A stretch of 64,000 nt of DNA from Oasisia sp. SBJ-2009 (GCA_964017155.1 OZ024861.1:14582412-14646411), one strand, 5' to 3'. Shown: positions 25,484-40,745, numbered from the stretch's first letter. A program made the numbers and translations. Notes: generated by a model from the letters alone, not told the origin.

Positions 25484-27731
25484 GTCCACTCGCACTACCT
25501 GTGATACATGTATCGATGTCATGCTATCATTGATTTGATTCTCCCAGTGATCGGCCTACATTATCATCTACCTCAACAGGTTATATAAATAAAATAACTT
25601 GATAAAAACAACGCGTCACCCACTGTCGAATGACTGTTCCGCGTCGCCAATCTTCACATCATCGGGCCTGGTCGGTCAGTAATGCTGCCAGAAGTCGTCG
25701 GCCACGTGTCGCTGTATCTTCACCGGGCGCAGACACCTGAGAAAAAACAATAAACCAGCGTTACAATGTGCACGGTGTCTAACAAAATTGAAAACAGCAG
25801 GCTCAGTGCTTACATATGCCCACATTCCTTCACCCCACTGGCGTCAAAGACGCAAATCCCACCGCGATGCGGTCGAGATTACACTAAAGAAACTGGCATC
25901 TGTCGCCAGCATTCGGCTGCGCGACACAGTAATGGCGGCAAACCGGAAGACGCGCCACAACAATACCGTGACGTCACGACGATACGGCAGACGCGCCATT
26001 TTCGTTCCCGGCGACGTCAAATTTCAAGATGGCGACGCCTTTGATCTAAGCATAATGGGGGGGGGGGGAGGCGCTTTCTTCCACTTTTACTTCGTTCTTT
26101 CAATGTTTTACTTGCGCTAGCCTATTTCGCAATAAGGTACACACACATAGGACTACAGTTGTGTTATGGTACGACGGCCAGTGCGACATTCGGGTACTTT
26201 TTATGCACGATGCAAGTCAATGTGCGTGGGGTATAACACCGATTAGATTCAACAATGTCAGACTCTCTGCATTGTGTTTTAGACCAAATATATCAGGCCT
26301 GCTGCGTCCGCGCGTATTAAAACCACTACACTACCCTACCCGCGCCTCTCGTAATGCAGTTTCAAACCTAGGAGCAATTGAGGTTGGCTTGCATTCTGCG
26401 CATGTGCCTAATTCTTGTCGGAAATGGAACAGAATATTCATATTCTTGTTCTCATTCACAGTACACTGTATATGGTGCATACCACTCTTCGATGAGTTGT
26501 CTCAAAGTCTCAAGCAGCTTTCCACCTATGCCTAGGCAAATAGACGTTTGGACAGTATCTAATTTAACATTCGTACTGCTGAGCTTCAAACTACTACACT
26601 CAACGACAGAAGTTCCCTTCATTGTGTTGGCAATCTACTCTCTGCGATCTGGAACTCTAAAACGTGTTAACGGAGACGCCACGAGGGCTGTATGCAGGCT
26701 GCGCAAAGATATATCTGAAGCATTCTATGCCATTCCATGCGATAAAAGACGTTCGTTCGCATACAGTCTAGATTTACTCTGTAGTGTAATACGCTTTGTA
26801 GGACGTACAATGTATGTAGCTAGCTCAACATCAATGATTATATGATGCGACCATTGCCTGTTAGCTGCTTCGTGGTTTCGTTTTCATATTGAACTTGCGA
26901 CATGTCTGCTCTTTGGTTTCAGGTCTTGTTATTTGAGACCGACGTGTGAGCGACACAGACCCTCTGAGAATGCGACGCGCGAGTAGTGATGAACCCCACG
27001 CATGTCTAGTATATCATTTCGTAGTTATCTGGGTAGTTTGGAACAACCTTTGTTTTCTCGTAAGGCTCTTCGCCATCGCTGTTATGTCTAGCCTTTGGCG
27101 TTACCTGTTTGTCGGCATAGCGCTCATGACATGGCCAAAGAGCTGGCCTGTTGGCACTGATCACTGTAGCATATGATATTGTTTCCAAGGCAATGTATCA
27201 ACATATGCATTCGAACTCCGTCACTACCTAGATACAAATCCGCGTGCCGAGATATGTGTGACTGCAATAAATATGGGTCTCAAAACATCGAATGATCTCT
27301 ACACTTGTCTTTGAAGGAAGACATGTCAAATGCGAACCCTTGAGTTACACTATTGCAAAGAAAGAGGCACTTGTATAGGTTGCCTTTGCATGCTGATTCC
27401 TAAGTATGCTGTTTCCAGTCGAGATGAATGCGTTGTGCTTGCTGCCATGACGGTCAAAGAATCATCTACTCAACTGTATTGAGTGGGTGTATGTGTACAT
27501 GCGATAATGTGCGTGGCATTCGCCGCGCGAATGGTGCTTATGCATATCAGTGTTAAGATACTTTCCGCAGTGCGATCTCGACCTCTTACACAAGTCTCGT
27601 TTTATGTGCATTATTTGGCATCATATTTTGACATTGTGTATCTTGAAATACATCATATAGCGTGAAAAATAGCTCAATCAATCGTCTGAGTAAAACGTTT
27701 CGATTGTGAGAACTGCAACATCAAAACTAAT
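25484..27731 (+). repeat. Macrosatellite unit 12
   Basis: 2248 bp with G tract 12. I see no difference from units 13-15 or 22-24. Confidence 0.97.
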
Positions 27732-29979
27732 GTCCACTCGCACTACCTGTGATACATGTATCGATGTCATGCTATCATTGATTTGATTCTCCCAGTGATC
27801 GGCCTACATTATCATCTACCTCAACAGGTTATATAAATAAAATAACTTGATAAAAACAACGCGTCACCCACTGTCGAATGACTGTTCCGCGTCGCCAATC
27901 TTCACATCATCGGGCCTGGTCGGTCAGTAATGCTGCCAGAAGTCGTCGGCCACGTGTCGCTGTATCTTCACCGGGCGCAGACACCTGAGAAAAAACAATA
28001 AACCAGCGTTACAATGTGCACGGTGTCTAACAAAATTGAAAACAGCAGGCTCAGTGCTTACATATGCCCACATTCCTTCACCCCACTGGCGTCAAAGACG
28101 CAAATCCCACCGCGATGCGGTCGAGATTACACTAAAGAAACTGGCATCTGTCGCCAGCATTCGGCTGCGCGACACAGTAATGGCGGCAAACCGGAAGACG
28201 CGCCACAACAATACCGTGACGTCACGACGATACGGCAGACGCGCCATTTTCGTTCCCGGCGACGTCAAATTTCAAGATGGCGACGCCTTTGATCTAAGCA
28301 TAATGGGGGGGGGGGGAGGCGCTTTCTTCCACTTTTACTTCGTTCTTTCAATGTTTTACTTGCGCTAGCCTATTTCGCAATAAGGTACACACACATAGGA
28401 CTACAGTTGTGTTATGGTACGACGGCCAGTGCGACATTCGGGTACTTTTTATGCACGATGCAAGTCAATGTGCGTGGGGTATAACACCGATTAGATTCAA
28501 CAATGTCAGACTCTCTGCATTGTGTTTTAGACCAAATATATCAGGCCTGCTGCGTCCGCGCGTATTAAAACCACTACACTACCCTACCCGCGCCTCTCGT
28601 AATGCAGTTTCAAACCTAGGAGCAATTGAGGTTGGCTTGCATTCTGCGCATGTGCCTAATTCTTGTCGGAAATGGAACAGAATATTCATATTCTTGTTCT
28701 CATTCACAGTACACTGTATATGGTGCATACCACTCTTCGATGAGTTGTCTCAAAGTCTCAAGCAGCTTTCCACCTATGCCTAGGCAAATAGACGTTTGGA
28801 CAGTATCTAATTTAACATTCGTACTGCTGAGCTTCAAACTACTACACTCAACGACAGAAGTTCCCTTCATTGTGTTGGCAATCTACTCTCTGCGATCTGG
28901 AACTCTAAAACGTGTTAACGGAGACGCCACGAGGGCTGTATGCAGGCTGCGCAAAGATATATCTGAAGCATTCTATGCCATTCCATGCGATAAAAGACGT
29001 TCGTTCGCATACAGTCTAGATTTACTCTGTAGTGTAATACGCTTTGTAGGACGTACAATGTATGTAGCTAGCTCAACATCAATGATTATATGATGCGACC
29101 ATTGCCTGTTAGCTGCTTCGTGGTTTCGTTTTCATATTGAACTTGCGACATGTCTGCTCTTTGGTTTCAGGTCTTGTTATTTGAGACCGACGTGTGAGCG
29201 ACACAGACCCTCTGAGAATGCGACGCGCGAGTAGTGATGAACCCCACGCATGTCTAGTATATCATTTCGTAGTTATCTGGGTAGTTTGGAACAACCTTTG
29301 TTTTCTCGTAAGGCTCTTCGCCATCGCTGTTATGTCTAGCCTTTGGCGTTACCTGTTTGTCGGCATAGCGCTCATGACATGGCCAAAGAGCTGGCCTGTT
29401 GGCACTGATCACTGTAGCATATGATATTGTTTCCAAGGCAATGTATCAACATATGCATTCGAACTCCGTCACTACCTAGATACAAATCCGCGTGCCGAGA
29501 TATGTGTGACTGCAATAAATATGGGTCTCAAAACATCGAATGATCTCTACACTTGTCTTTGAAGGAAGACATGTCAAATGCGAACCCTTGAGTTACACTA
29601 TTGCAAAGAAAGAGGCACTTGTATAGGTTGCCTTTGCATGCTGATTCCTAAGTATGCTGTTTCCAGTCGAGATGAATGCGTTGTGCTTGCTGCCATGACG
29701 GTCAAAGAATCATCTACTCAACTGTATTGAGTGGGTGTATGTGTACATGCGATAATGTGCGTGGCATTCGCCGCGCGAATGGTGCTTATGCATATCAGTG
29801 TTAAGATACTTTCCGCAGTGCGATCTCGACCTCTTACACAAGTCTCGTTTTATGTGCATTATTTGGCATCATATTTTGACATTGTGTATCTTGAAATACA
29901 TCATATAGCGTGAAAAATAGCTCAATCAATCGTCTGAGTAAAACGTTTCGATTGTGAGAACTGCAACATCAAAACTAAT
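27732..29979 (+). repeat. Macrosatellite unit 13
   Basis: 2248 bp with G tract 12. It appears identical to unit 12, including the normally variable G tract. Confidence 0.97.
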
Positions 29980-32227
29980 GTCCACTCGCACTACCTGTGA
30001 TACATGTATCGATGTCATGCTATCATTGATTTGATTCTCCCAGTGATCGGCCTACATTATCATCTACCTCAACAGGTTATATAAATAAAATAACTTGATA
30101 AAAACAACGCGTCACCCACTGTCGAATGACTGTTCCGCGTCGCCAATCTTCACATCATCGGGCCTGGTCGGTCAGTAATGCTGCCAGAAGTCGTCGGCCA
30201 CGTGTCGCTGTATCTTCACCGGGCGCAGACACCTGAGAAAAAACAATAAACCAGCGTTACAATGTGCACGGTGTCTAACAAAATTGAAAACAGCAGGCTC
30301 AGTGCTTACATATGCCCACATTCCTTCACCCCACTGGCGTCAAAGACGCAAATCCCACCGCGATGCGGTCGAGATTACACTAAAGAAACTGGCATCTGTC
30401 GCCAGCATTCGGCTGCGCGACACAGTAATGGCGGCAAACCGGAAGACGCGCCACAACAATACCGTGACGTCACGACGATACGGCAGACGCGCCATTTTCG
30501 TTCCCGGCGACGTCAAATTTCAAGATGGCGACGCCTTTGATCTAAGCATAATGGGGGGGGGGGGAGGCGCTTTCTTCCACTTTTACTTCGTTCTTTCAAT
30601 GTTTTACTTGCGCTAGCCTATTTCGCAATAAGGTACACACACATAGGACTACAGTTGTGTTATGGTACGACGGCCAGTGCGACATTCGGGTACTTTTTAT
30701 GCACGATGCAAGTCAATGTGCGTGGGGTATAACACCGATTAGATTCAACAATGTCAGACTCTCTGCATTGTGTTTTAGACCAAATATATCAGGCCTGCTG
30801 CGTCCGCGCGTATTAAAACCACTACACTACCCTACCCGCGCCTCTCGTAATGCAGTTTCAAACCTAGGAGCAATTGAGGTTGGCTTGCATTCTGCGCATG
30901 TGCCTAATTCTTGTCGGAAATGGAACAGAATATTCATATTCTTGTTCTCATTCACAGTACACTGTATATGGTGCATACCACTCTTCGATGAGTTGTCTCA
31001 AAGTCTCAAGCAGCTTTCCACCTATGCCTAGGCAAATAGACGTTTGGACAGTATCTAATTTAACATTCGTACTGCTGAGCTTCAAACTACTACACTCAAC
31101 GACAGAAGTTCCCTTCATTGTGTTGGCAATCTACTCTCTGCGATCTGGAACTCTAAAACGTGTTAACGGAGACGCCACGAGGGCTGTATGCAGGCTGCGC
31201 AAAGATATATCTGAAGCATTCTATGCCATTCCATGCGATAAAAGACGTTCGTTCGCATACAGTCTAGATTTACTCTGTAGTGTAATACGCTTTGTAGGAC
31301 GTACAATGTATGTAGCTAGCTCAACATCAATGATTATATGATGCGACCATTGCCTGTTAGCTGCTTCGTGGTTTCGTTTTCATATTGAACTTGCGACATG
31401 TCTGCTCTTTGGTTTCAGGTCTTGTTATTTGAGACCGACGTGTGAGCGACACAGACCCTCTGAGAATGCGACGCGCGAGTAGTGATGAACCCCACGCATG
31501 TCTAGTATATCATTTCGTAGTTATCTGGGTAGTTTGGAACAACCTTTGTTTTCTCGTAAGGCTCTTCGCCATCGCTGTTATGTCTAGCCTTTGGCGTTAC
31601 CTGTTTGTCGGCATAGCGCTCATGACATGGCCAAAGAGCTGGCCTGTTGGCACTGATCACTGTAGCATATGATATTGTTTCCAAGGCAATGTATCAACAT
31701 ATGCATTCGAACTCCGTCACTACCTAGATACAAATCCGCGTGCCGAGATATGTGTGACTGCAATAAATATGGGTCTCAAAACATCGAATGATCTCTACAC
31801 TTGTCTTTGAAGGAAGACATGTCAAATGCGAACCCTTGAGTTACACTATTGCAAAGAAAGAGGCACTTGTATAGGTTGCCTTTGCATGCTGATTCCTAAG
31901 TATGCTGTTTCCAGTCGAGATGAATGCGTTGTGCTTGCTGCCATGACGGTCAAAGAATCATCTACTCAACTGTATTGAGTGGGTGTATGTGTACATGCGA
32001 TAATGTGCGTGGCATTCGCCGCGCGAATGGTGCTTATGCATATCAGTGTTAAGATACTTTCCGCAGTGCGATCTCGACCTCTTACACAAGTCTCGTTTTA
32101 TGTGCATTATTTGGCATCATATTTTGACATTGTGTATCTTGAAATACATCATATAGCGTGAAAAATAGCTCAATCAATCGTCTGAGTAAAACGTTTCGAT
32201 TGTGAGAACTGCAACATCAAAACTAAT
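29980..32227 (+). repeat. Macrosatellite unit 14
   Basis: 2248 bp with G tract 12. It appears identical to unit 12. Confidence 0.97.
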
Positions 32228-34475
32228 GTCCACTCGCACTACCTGTGATACATGTATCGATGTCATGCTATCATTGATTTGATTCTCCCAGTGATCGGCC
32301 TACATTATCATCTACCTCAACAGGTTATATAAATAAAATAACTTGATAAAAACAACGCGTCACCCACTGTCGAATGACTGTTCCGCGTCGCCAATCTTCA
32401 CATCATCGGGCCTGGTCGGTCAGTAATGCTGCCAGAAGTCGTCGGCCACGTGTCGCTGTATCTTCACCGGGCGCAGACACCTGAGAAAAAACAATAAACC
32501 AGCGTTACAATGTGCACGGTGTCTAACAAAATTGAAAACAGCAGGCTCAGTGCTTACATATGCCCACATTCCTTCACCCCACTGGCGTCAAAGACGCAAA
32601 TCCCACCGCGATGCGGTCGAGATTACACTAAAGAAACTGGCATCTGTCGCCAGCATTCGGCTGCGCGACACAGTAATGGCGGCAAACCGGAAGACGCGCC
32701 ACAACAATACCGTGACGTCACGACGATACGGCAGACGCGCCATTTTCGTTCCCGGCGACGTCAAATTTCAAGATGGCGACGCCTTTGATCTAAGCATAAT
32801 GGGGGGGGGGGGAGGCGCTTTCTTCCACTTTTACTTCGTTCTTTCAATGTTTTACTTGCGCTAGCCTATTTCGCAATAAGGTACACACACATAGGACTAC
32901 AGTTGTGTTATGGTACGACGGCCAGTGCGACATTCGGGTACTTTTTATGCACGATGCAAGTCAATGTGCGTGGGGTATAACACCGATTAGATTCAACAAT
33001 GTCAGACTCTCTGCATTGTGTTTTAGACCAAATATATCAGGCCTGCTGCGTCCGCGCGTATTAAAACCACTACACTACCCTACCCGCGCCTCTCGTAATG
33101 CAGTTTCAAACCTAGGAGCAATTGAGGTTGGCTTGCATTCTGCGCATGTGCCTAATTCTTGTCGGAAATGGAACAGAATATTCATATTCTTGTTCTCATT
33201 CACAGTACACTGTATATGGTGCATACCACTCTTCGATGAGTTGTCTCAAAGTCTCAAGCAGCTTTCCACCTATGCCTAGGCAAATAGACGTTTGGACAGT
33301 ATCTAATTTAACATTCGTACTGCTGAGCTTCAAACTACTACACTCAACGACAGAAGTTCCCTTCATTGTGTTGGCAATCTACTCTCTGCGATCTGGAACT
33401 CTAAAACGTGTTAACGGAGACGCCACGAGGGCTGTATGCAGGCTGCGCAAAGATATATCTGAAGCATTCTATGCCATTCCATGCGATAAAAGACGTTCGT
33501 TCGCATACAGTCTAGATTTACTCTGTAGTGTAATACGCTTTGTAGGACGTACAATGTATGTAGCTAGCTCAACATCAATGATTATATGATGCGACCATTG
33601 CCTGTTAGCTGCTTCGTGGTTTCGTTTTCATATTGAACTTGCGACATGTCTGCTCTTTGGTTTCAGGTCTTGTTATTTGAGACCGACGTGTGAGCGACAC
33701 AGACCCTCTGAGAATGCGACGCGCGAGTAGTGATGAACCCCACGCATGTCTAGTATATCATTTCGTAGTTATCTGGGTAGTTTGGAACAACCTTTGTTTT
33801 CTCGTAAGGCTCTTCGCCATCGCTGTTATGTCTAGCCTTTGGCGTTACCTGTTTGTCGGCATAGCGCTCATGACATGGCCAAAGAGCTGGCCTGTTGGCA
33901 CTGATCACTGTAGCATATGATATTGTTTCCAAGGCAATGTATCAACATATGCATTCGAACTCCGTCACTACCTAGATACAAATCCGCGTGCCGAGATATG
34001 TGTGACTGCAATAAATATGGGTCTCAAAACATCGAATGATCTCTACACTTGTCTTTGAAGGAAGACATGTCAAATGCGAACCCTTGAGTTACACTATTGC
34101 AAAGAAAGAGGCACTTGTATAGGTTGCCTTTGCATGCTGATTCCTAAGTATGCTGTTTCCAGTCGAGATGAATGCGTTGTGCTTGCTGCCATGACGGTCA
34201 AAGAATCATCTACTCAACTGTATTGAGTGGGTGTATGTGTACATGCGATAATGTGCGTGGCATTCGCCGCGCGAATGGTGCTTATGCATATCAGTGTTAA
34301 GATACTTTCCGCAGTGCGATCTCGACCTCTTACACAAGTCTCGTTTTATGTGCATTATTTGGCATCATATTTTGACATTGTGTATCTTGAAATACATCAT
34401 ATAGCGTGAAAAATAGCTCAATCAATCGTCTGAGTAAAACGTTTCGATTGTGAGAACTGCAACATCAAAACTAAT
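32228..34475 (+). repeat. Macrosatellite unit 15
   Basis: 2248 bp with G tract 12. It is the last full-length unit before the two deleted units. The segment missing from them corresponds to 32381-32616 here. Confidence 0.97.
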
Positions 34476-36487
34476 GTCCACTCGCACTACCTGTGATACA
34501 TGTATCGATGTCATGCTATCATTGATTTGATTCTCCCAGTGATCGGCCTACATTATCATCTACCTCAACAGGTTATATAAATAAAATAACTTGATAAAAA
34601 CAACGCGTCACCCACTGTCGAATGACTGTCGAGATTACACTAAAGAAACTGGCATCTGTCGCCAGCATTCGGCTGCGCGACACAGCAATGGCGGCAAACC
34701 GGAAGACGCGCCACAACAATACCGTGACGTCACGACGATACGGCAGACGCGCCATTTTCGTTCCCGGCGACGTCAAATTTCAAGATGGCGACGCCTTTGA
34801 TCTAAGCATAATGGGGGGGGGGGAGGCGCTTTCTTCCACTTTTACTTCGTTCTTTCAATGTTTTACTTGCGCTAGCCTATTTCGCAATAAGGTACACACA
34901 CATAGGACTACAGTTGTGTTATGGTACGACGGCCAGTGCGACATTCGGGTACTTTTTTATGCACGATGCAAGTCAATGTGCGTGGGGTATAACACCGATT
35001 AGATTCAACAATGTCAGACTCTCTGCATTGTGTTTTAGACCAAATATATCAGGCCTGCTGCGTCCGCGCGTATTAAAACCACTACACTACCCTACCCGCG
35101 CCTCTCGTAATGCAGTTTCAAACCTAGGAGCAATTGAGGTTGGCTTGCATTCTGCGCATGTGCCTAATTCTTGTCGGAAATGGAACAGAATATTCATATT
35201 CTTGTTCTCATTCACAGTACACTGTATATGGTGCATACCACTCTTCGATGAGTTGTCTCAAAGTCTCAAGCAGCTTTCCACCTATGCCTAGGCAAATAGA
35301 CGTTTGGACAGTATCTAATTTAACATTCGTACTGCTGAGCTTCAAACTACTACACTCAACGACAGAAGTTCCCTTCATTGTGTTGGCAATCTACTCTCTG
35401 CGATCTGGAACTCTAAAACGTGTTAACGGAGACGCCACGAGGGCTGTATGCAGGCTGCGCAAAGATATATCTGAAGCATTCTATGCCATTCCATGCGATA
35501 AAAGACGTTCGTTCGCATACAGTCTAGATTTACTCTGTAGTGTAATACGCTTTGTAGGACGTACAATGTATGTAGCTAGCTCAACATCAATGATTATATG
35601 ATGCGACCATTGCCTGTTAGCTGCTTCGTGGTTTCGTTTTCATATTGAACTTGCGACATGTCTGCTCTTTGGTTTCAGGTCTTGTTATTTGAGACCGACG
35701 TGTGAGCGACACAGACCCTCTGAGAATGCGACGCGCGAGTAGTGATGAACCCCACGCATGTCTAGTATATCATTTCGTAGTTATCTGGGTAGTTTGGAAC
35801 AACCTTTGTTTTCTCGTAAGGCTCTTCGCCATCGCTGTTATGTCTAGCCTTTGGCGTTACCTGTTTGTCGGCATAGCGCTCATGACATGGCCAAAGAGCT
35901 GGCCTGTTGGCACTGATCACTGTAGCATATGATATTGTTTCCAAGGCAATGTATCAACATATGCATTCGAACTCCGTCACTACCTAGATACAAATCCGCG
36001 TGCCGAGATATGTGTGACTGCAATAAATATGGGTCTCAAAACATCGAATGATCTCTACACTTGTCTTTGAAGGAAGACATGTCAAATGCGAACCCTTGAG
36101 TTACACTATTGCAAAGAAAGAGGCACTTGTATAGGTTGCCTTTGCATGCTGATTCCTAAGTATGCTGTTTCCAGTCGAGATGAATGCGTTGTGCTTGCTG
36201 CCATGACGGTCAAAGAATCATCTACTCAACTGTATTGAGTGGGTGTATGTGTACATGCGATAATGTGCGTGGCATTCGCCGCGCGAATGGTGCTTATGCA
36301 TATCAGTGTTAAGATACTTTCCGCAGTGCGATCTCGACCTCTTACACAAGTCTCGTTTTATGTGCATTATTTGGCATCATATTTTGACATTGTGTATCTT
36401 GAAATACATCATATAGCGTGAAAAATAGCTCAATCAATCGTCTGAGTAAAACGTTTCGATTGTGAGAACTGCAACATCAAAACTAAT
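34476..36487 (+). repeat. Macrosatellite unit 16, 236-bp deletion form
   Basis: 2012 bp. The junction GACTG/TCGAG lies at 34628/34629, with 2 bp (GT) of ambiguity. The E-box and the first ATG of the 92-codon frame are lost; the TATA-like box and the ETS/CRE/YY1 block are kept. G tract 11 and T tract 6. It has a T-to-C change at 34686 (CAGCAATGG), shared with units 17 and 18. Confidence 0.97.
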
Positions 36488-38498
36488 GTCCACTCGCACT
36501 ACCTGTGATACATGTATCGATGTCATGCTATCATTGATTTGATTCTCCCAGTGATCGGCCTACATTATCATCTACCTCAACAGGTTATATAAATAAAATA
36601 ACTTGATAAAAACAACGCGTCACCCACTGTCGAATGACTGTCGAGATTACACTAAAGAAACTGGCATCTGTCGCCAGCATTCGGCTGCGCGACACAGCAA
36701 TGGCGGCAAACCGGAAGACGCGCCACAACAATACCGTGACGTCACGACGATACGGCAGACGCGCCATTTTCGTTCCCGGCGACGTCAAATTTCAAGATGG
36801 CGACGCCTTTGATCTAAGCATAATGGGGGGGGGGGAGGCGCTTTCTTCCACTTTTACTTCGTTCTTTCAATGTTTTACTTGCGCTAGCCTATTTCGCAAT
36901 AAGGTACACACACATAGGACTACAGTTGTGTTATGGTACGACGGCCAGTGCGACATTCGGGTACTTTTTATGCACGATGCAAGTCAATGTGCGTGGGGTA
37001 TAACACCGATTAGATTCAACAATGTCAGACTCTCTGCATTGTGTTTTAGACCAAATATATCAGGCCTGCTGCGTCCGCGCGTATTAAAACCACTACACTA
37101 CCCTACCCGCGCCTCTCGTAATGCAGTTTCAAACCTAGGAGCAATTGAGGTTGGCTTGCATTCTGCGCATGTGCCTAATTCTTGTCGGAAATGGAACAGA
37201 ATATTCATATTCTTGTTCTCATTCACAGTACACTGTATATGGTGCATACCACTCTTCGATGAGTTGTCTCAAAGTCTCAAGCAGCTTTCCACCTATGCCT
37301 AGGCAAATAGACGTTTGGACAGTATCTAATTTAACATTCGTACTGCTGAGCTTCAAACTACTACACTCAACGACAGAAGTTCCCTTCATTGTGTTGGCAA
37401 TCTACTCTCTGCGATCTGGAACTCTAAAACGTGTTAACGGAGACGCCACGAGGGCTGTATGCAGGCTGCGCAAAGATATATCTGAAGCATTCTATGCCAT
37501 TCCATGCGATAAAAGACGTTCGTTCGCATACAGTCTAGATTTACTCTGTAGTGTAATACGCTTTGTAGGACGTACAATGTATGTAGCTAGCTCAACATCA
37601 ATGATTATATGATGCGACCATTGCCTGTTAGCTGCTTCGTGGTTTCGTTTTCATATTGAACTTGCGACATGTCTGCTCTTTGGTTTCAGGTCTTGTTATT
37701 TGAGACCGACGTGTGAGCGACACAGACCCTCTGAGAATGCGACGCGCGAGTAGTGATGAACCCCACGCATGTCTAGTATATCATTTCGTAGTTATCTGGG
37801 TAGTTTGGAACAACCTTTGTTTTCTCGTAAGGCTCTTCGCCATCGCTGTTATGTCTAGCCTTTGGCGTTACCTGTTTGTCGGCATAGCGCTCATGACATG
37901 GCCAAAGAGCTGGCCTGTTGGCACTGATCACTGTAGCATATGATATTGTTTCCAAGGCAATGTATCAACATATGCATTCGAACTCCGTCACTACCTAGAT
38001 ACAAATCCGCGTGCCGAGATATGTGTGACTGCAATAAATATGGGTCTCAAAACATCGAATGATCTCTACACTTGTCTTTGAAGGAAGACATGTCAAATGC
38101 GAACCCTTGAGTTACACTATTGCAAAGAAAGAGGCACTTGTATAGGTTGCCTTTGCATGCTGATTCCTAAGTATGCTGTTTCCAGTCGAGATGAATGCGT
38201 TGTGCTTGCTGCCATGACGGTCAAAGAATCATCTACTCAACTGTATTGAGTGGGTGTATGTGTACATGCGATAATGTGCGTGGCATTCGCCGCGCGAATG
38301 GTGCTTATGCATATCAGTGTTAAGATACTTTCCGCAGTGCGATCTCGACCTCTTACACAAGTCTCGTTTTATGTGCATTATTTGGCATCATATTTTGACA
38401 TTGTGTATCTTGAAATACATCATATAGCGTGAAAATTAGCTCAATCAATCGTCTGAGTAAAACGTTTCGATTGTGAGAACTGCAACATCAAAACTAAT
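36488..38498 (+). repeat. Macrosatellite unit 17, 236-bp deletion form
   Basis: 2011 bp with the same junction at 36640/36641, so units 16 and 17 descend from one deletion event. G tract 11 and T tract 5. It has CAGCAATGG (C at 36698) and the GAAAATTAGC variant (38436), which is shared with unit 18. Confidence 0.97.
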
Positions 38499-40745
38499 GT
38501 CCACTCGCACTACCTGTGATACATGTATCGATGTCATGCTATCATTGATTTGATTCTCCCAGTGATCGGCCTACATTATCATCTACCTCAACAGGTTATA
38601 TAAATAAAATAACTTGATAAAAACAACGCGTCACCCACTGTCGAATGACTGTTCCGCGTCGCCAATCTTCACATCATCGGGCCTGGTCGGTCAGTAATGC
38701 TGCCAGAAGTCGTCGGCCACGTGTCGCTGTATCTTCACCGGGCGCAGACACCTGAGAAAAAACAATAAACCAGCGTTACAATGTGCACGGTGTCTAACAA
38801 AATTGAAAACAGCAGGCTCAGTGCTTACATATGCCCACATTCCTTCACCCCACTGGCGTCAAAGACGCAAATCCCACCGCGATGCGGTCGAGATTACACT
38901 AAAGAAACTGGCATCTGTCGCCAGCATTCGGCTGCGCGACACAGCAATGGCGGCAAACCGGAAGACGCGCCACAACAATACCGTGACGTCACGACGATAC
39001 GGCAGACGCGCCATTTTCGTTCCCGGCGACGTCAAATTTCAAGATGGCGACGCCTTTGATCTAAGCATAATGGGGGGGGGGGAGGCGCTTTCTTCCACTT
39101 TTACTTCGTTCTTTCAATGTTTTACTTGCGCTAGCCTATTTCGCAATAAGGTACACACACATAGGACTACAGTTGTGTTATGGTACGACGGCCAGTGCGA
39201 CATTCGGGTACTTTTTATGCACGATGCAAGTCAATGTGCGTGGGGTATAACACCGATTAGATTCAACAATGTCAGACTCTCTGCATTGTGTTTTAGACCA
39301 AATATATCAGGCCTGCTGCGTCCGCGCGTATTAAAACCACTACACTACCCTACCCGCGCCTCTCGTAATGCAGTTTCAAACCTAGGAGCAATTGAGGTTG
39401 GCTTGCATTCTGCGCATGTGCCTAATTCTTGTCGGAAATGGAACAGAATATTCATATTCTTGTTCTCATTCACAGTACACTGTATATGGTGCATACCACT
39501 CTTCGATGAGTTGTCTCAAAGTCTCAAGCAGCTTTCCACCTATGCCTAGGCAAATAGACGTTTGGACAGTATCTAATTTAACATTCGTACTGCTGAGCTT
39601 CAAACTACTACACTCAACGACAGAAGTTCCCTTCATTGTGTTGGCAATCTACTCTCTGCGATCTGGAACTCTAAAACGTGTTAACGGAGACGCCACGAGG
39701 GCTGTATGCAGGCTGCGCAAAGATATATCTGAAGCATTCTATGCCATTCCATGCGATAAAAGACGTTCGTTCGCATACAGTCTAGATTTACTCTGTAGTG
39801 TAATACGCTTTGTAGGACGTACAATGTATGTAGCTAGCTCAACATCAATGATTATATGATGCGACCATTGCCTGTTAGCTGCTTCGTGGTTTCGTTTTCA
39901 TATTGAACTTGCGACATGTCTGCTCTTTGGTTTCAGGTCTTGTTATTTGAGACCGACGTGTGAGCGACACAGACCCTCTGAGAATGCGACGCGCGAGTAG
40001 TGATGAACCCCACGCATGTCTAGTATATCATTTCGTAGTTATCTGGGTAGTTTGGAACAACCTTTGTTTTCTCGTAAGGCTCTTCGCCATCGCTGTTATG
40101 TCTAGCCTTTGGCGTTACCTGTTTGTCGGCATAGCGCTCATGACATGGCCAAAGAGCTGGCCTGTTGGCACTGATCACTGTAGCATATGATATTGTTTCC
40201 AAGGCAATGTATCAACATATGCATTCGAACTCCGTCACTACCTAGATACAAATCCGCGTGCCGAGATATGTGTGACTGCAATAAATATGGGTCTCAAAAC
40301 ATCGAATGATCTCTACACTTGTCTTTGAAGGAAGACATGTCAAATGCGAACCCTTGAGTTACACTATTGCAAAGAAAGAGGCACTTGTATAGGTTGCCTT
40401 TGCATGCTGATTCCTAAGTATGCTGTTTCCAGTCGAGATGAATGCGTTGTGCTTGCTGCCATGACGGTCAAAGAATCATCTACTCAACTGTATTGAGTGG
40501 GTGTATGTGTACATGCGATAATGTGCGTGGCATTCGCCGCGCGAATGGTGCTTATGCATATCAGTGTTAAGATACTTTCCGCAGTGCGATCTCGACCTCT
40601 TACACAAGTCTCGTTTTATGTGCATTATTTGGCATCATATTTTGACATTGTGTATCTTGAAATACATCATATAGCGTGAAAATTAGCTCAATCAATCGTC
40701 TGAGTAAAACGTTTCGATTGTGAGAACTGCAACATCAAAACTAAT
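38499..40745 (+). repeat. Macrosatellite unit 18
   Basis: 2247 bp with G tract 11 and T tract 5; the longest frame is open. It is full length but keeps the CAGCAATGG allele (38945) of the deleted units and GAAAATTAGC at its 3' end. It is a bridge genotype, showing that the substitution and the deletion are separable. Confidence 0.97.
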
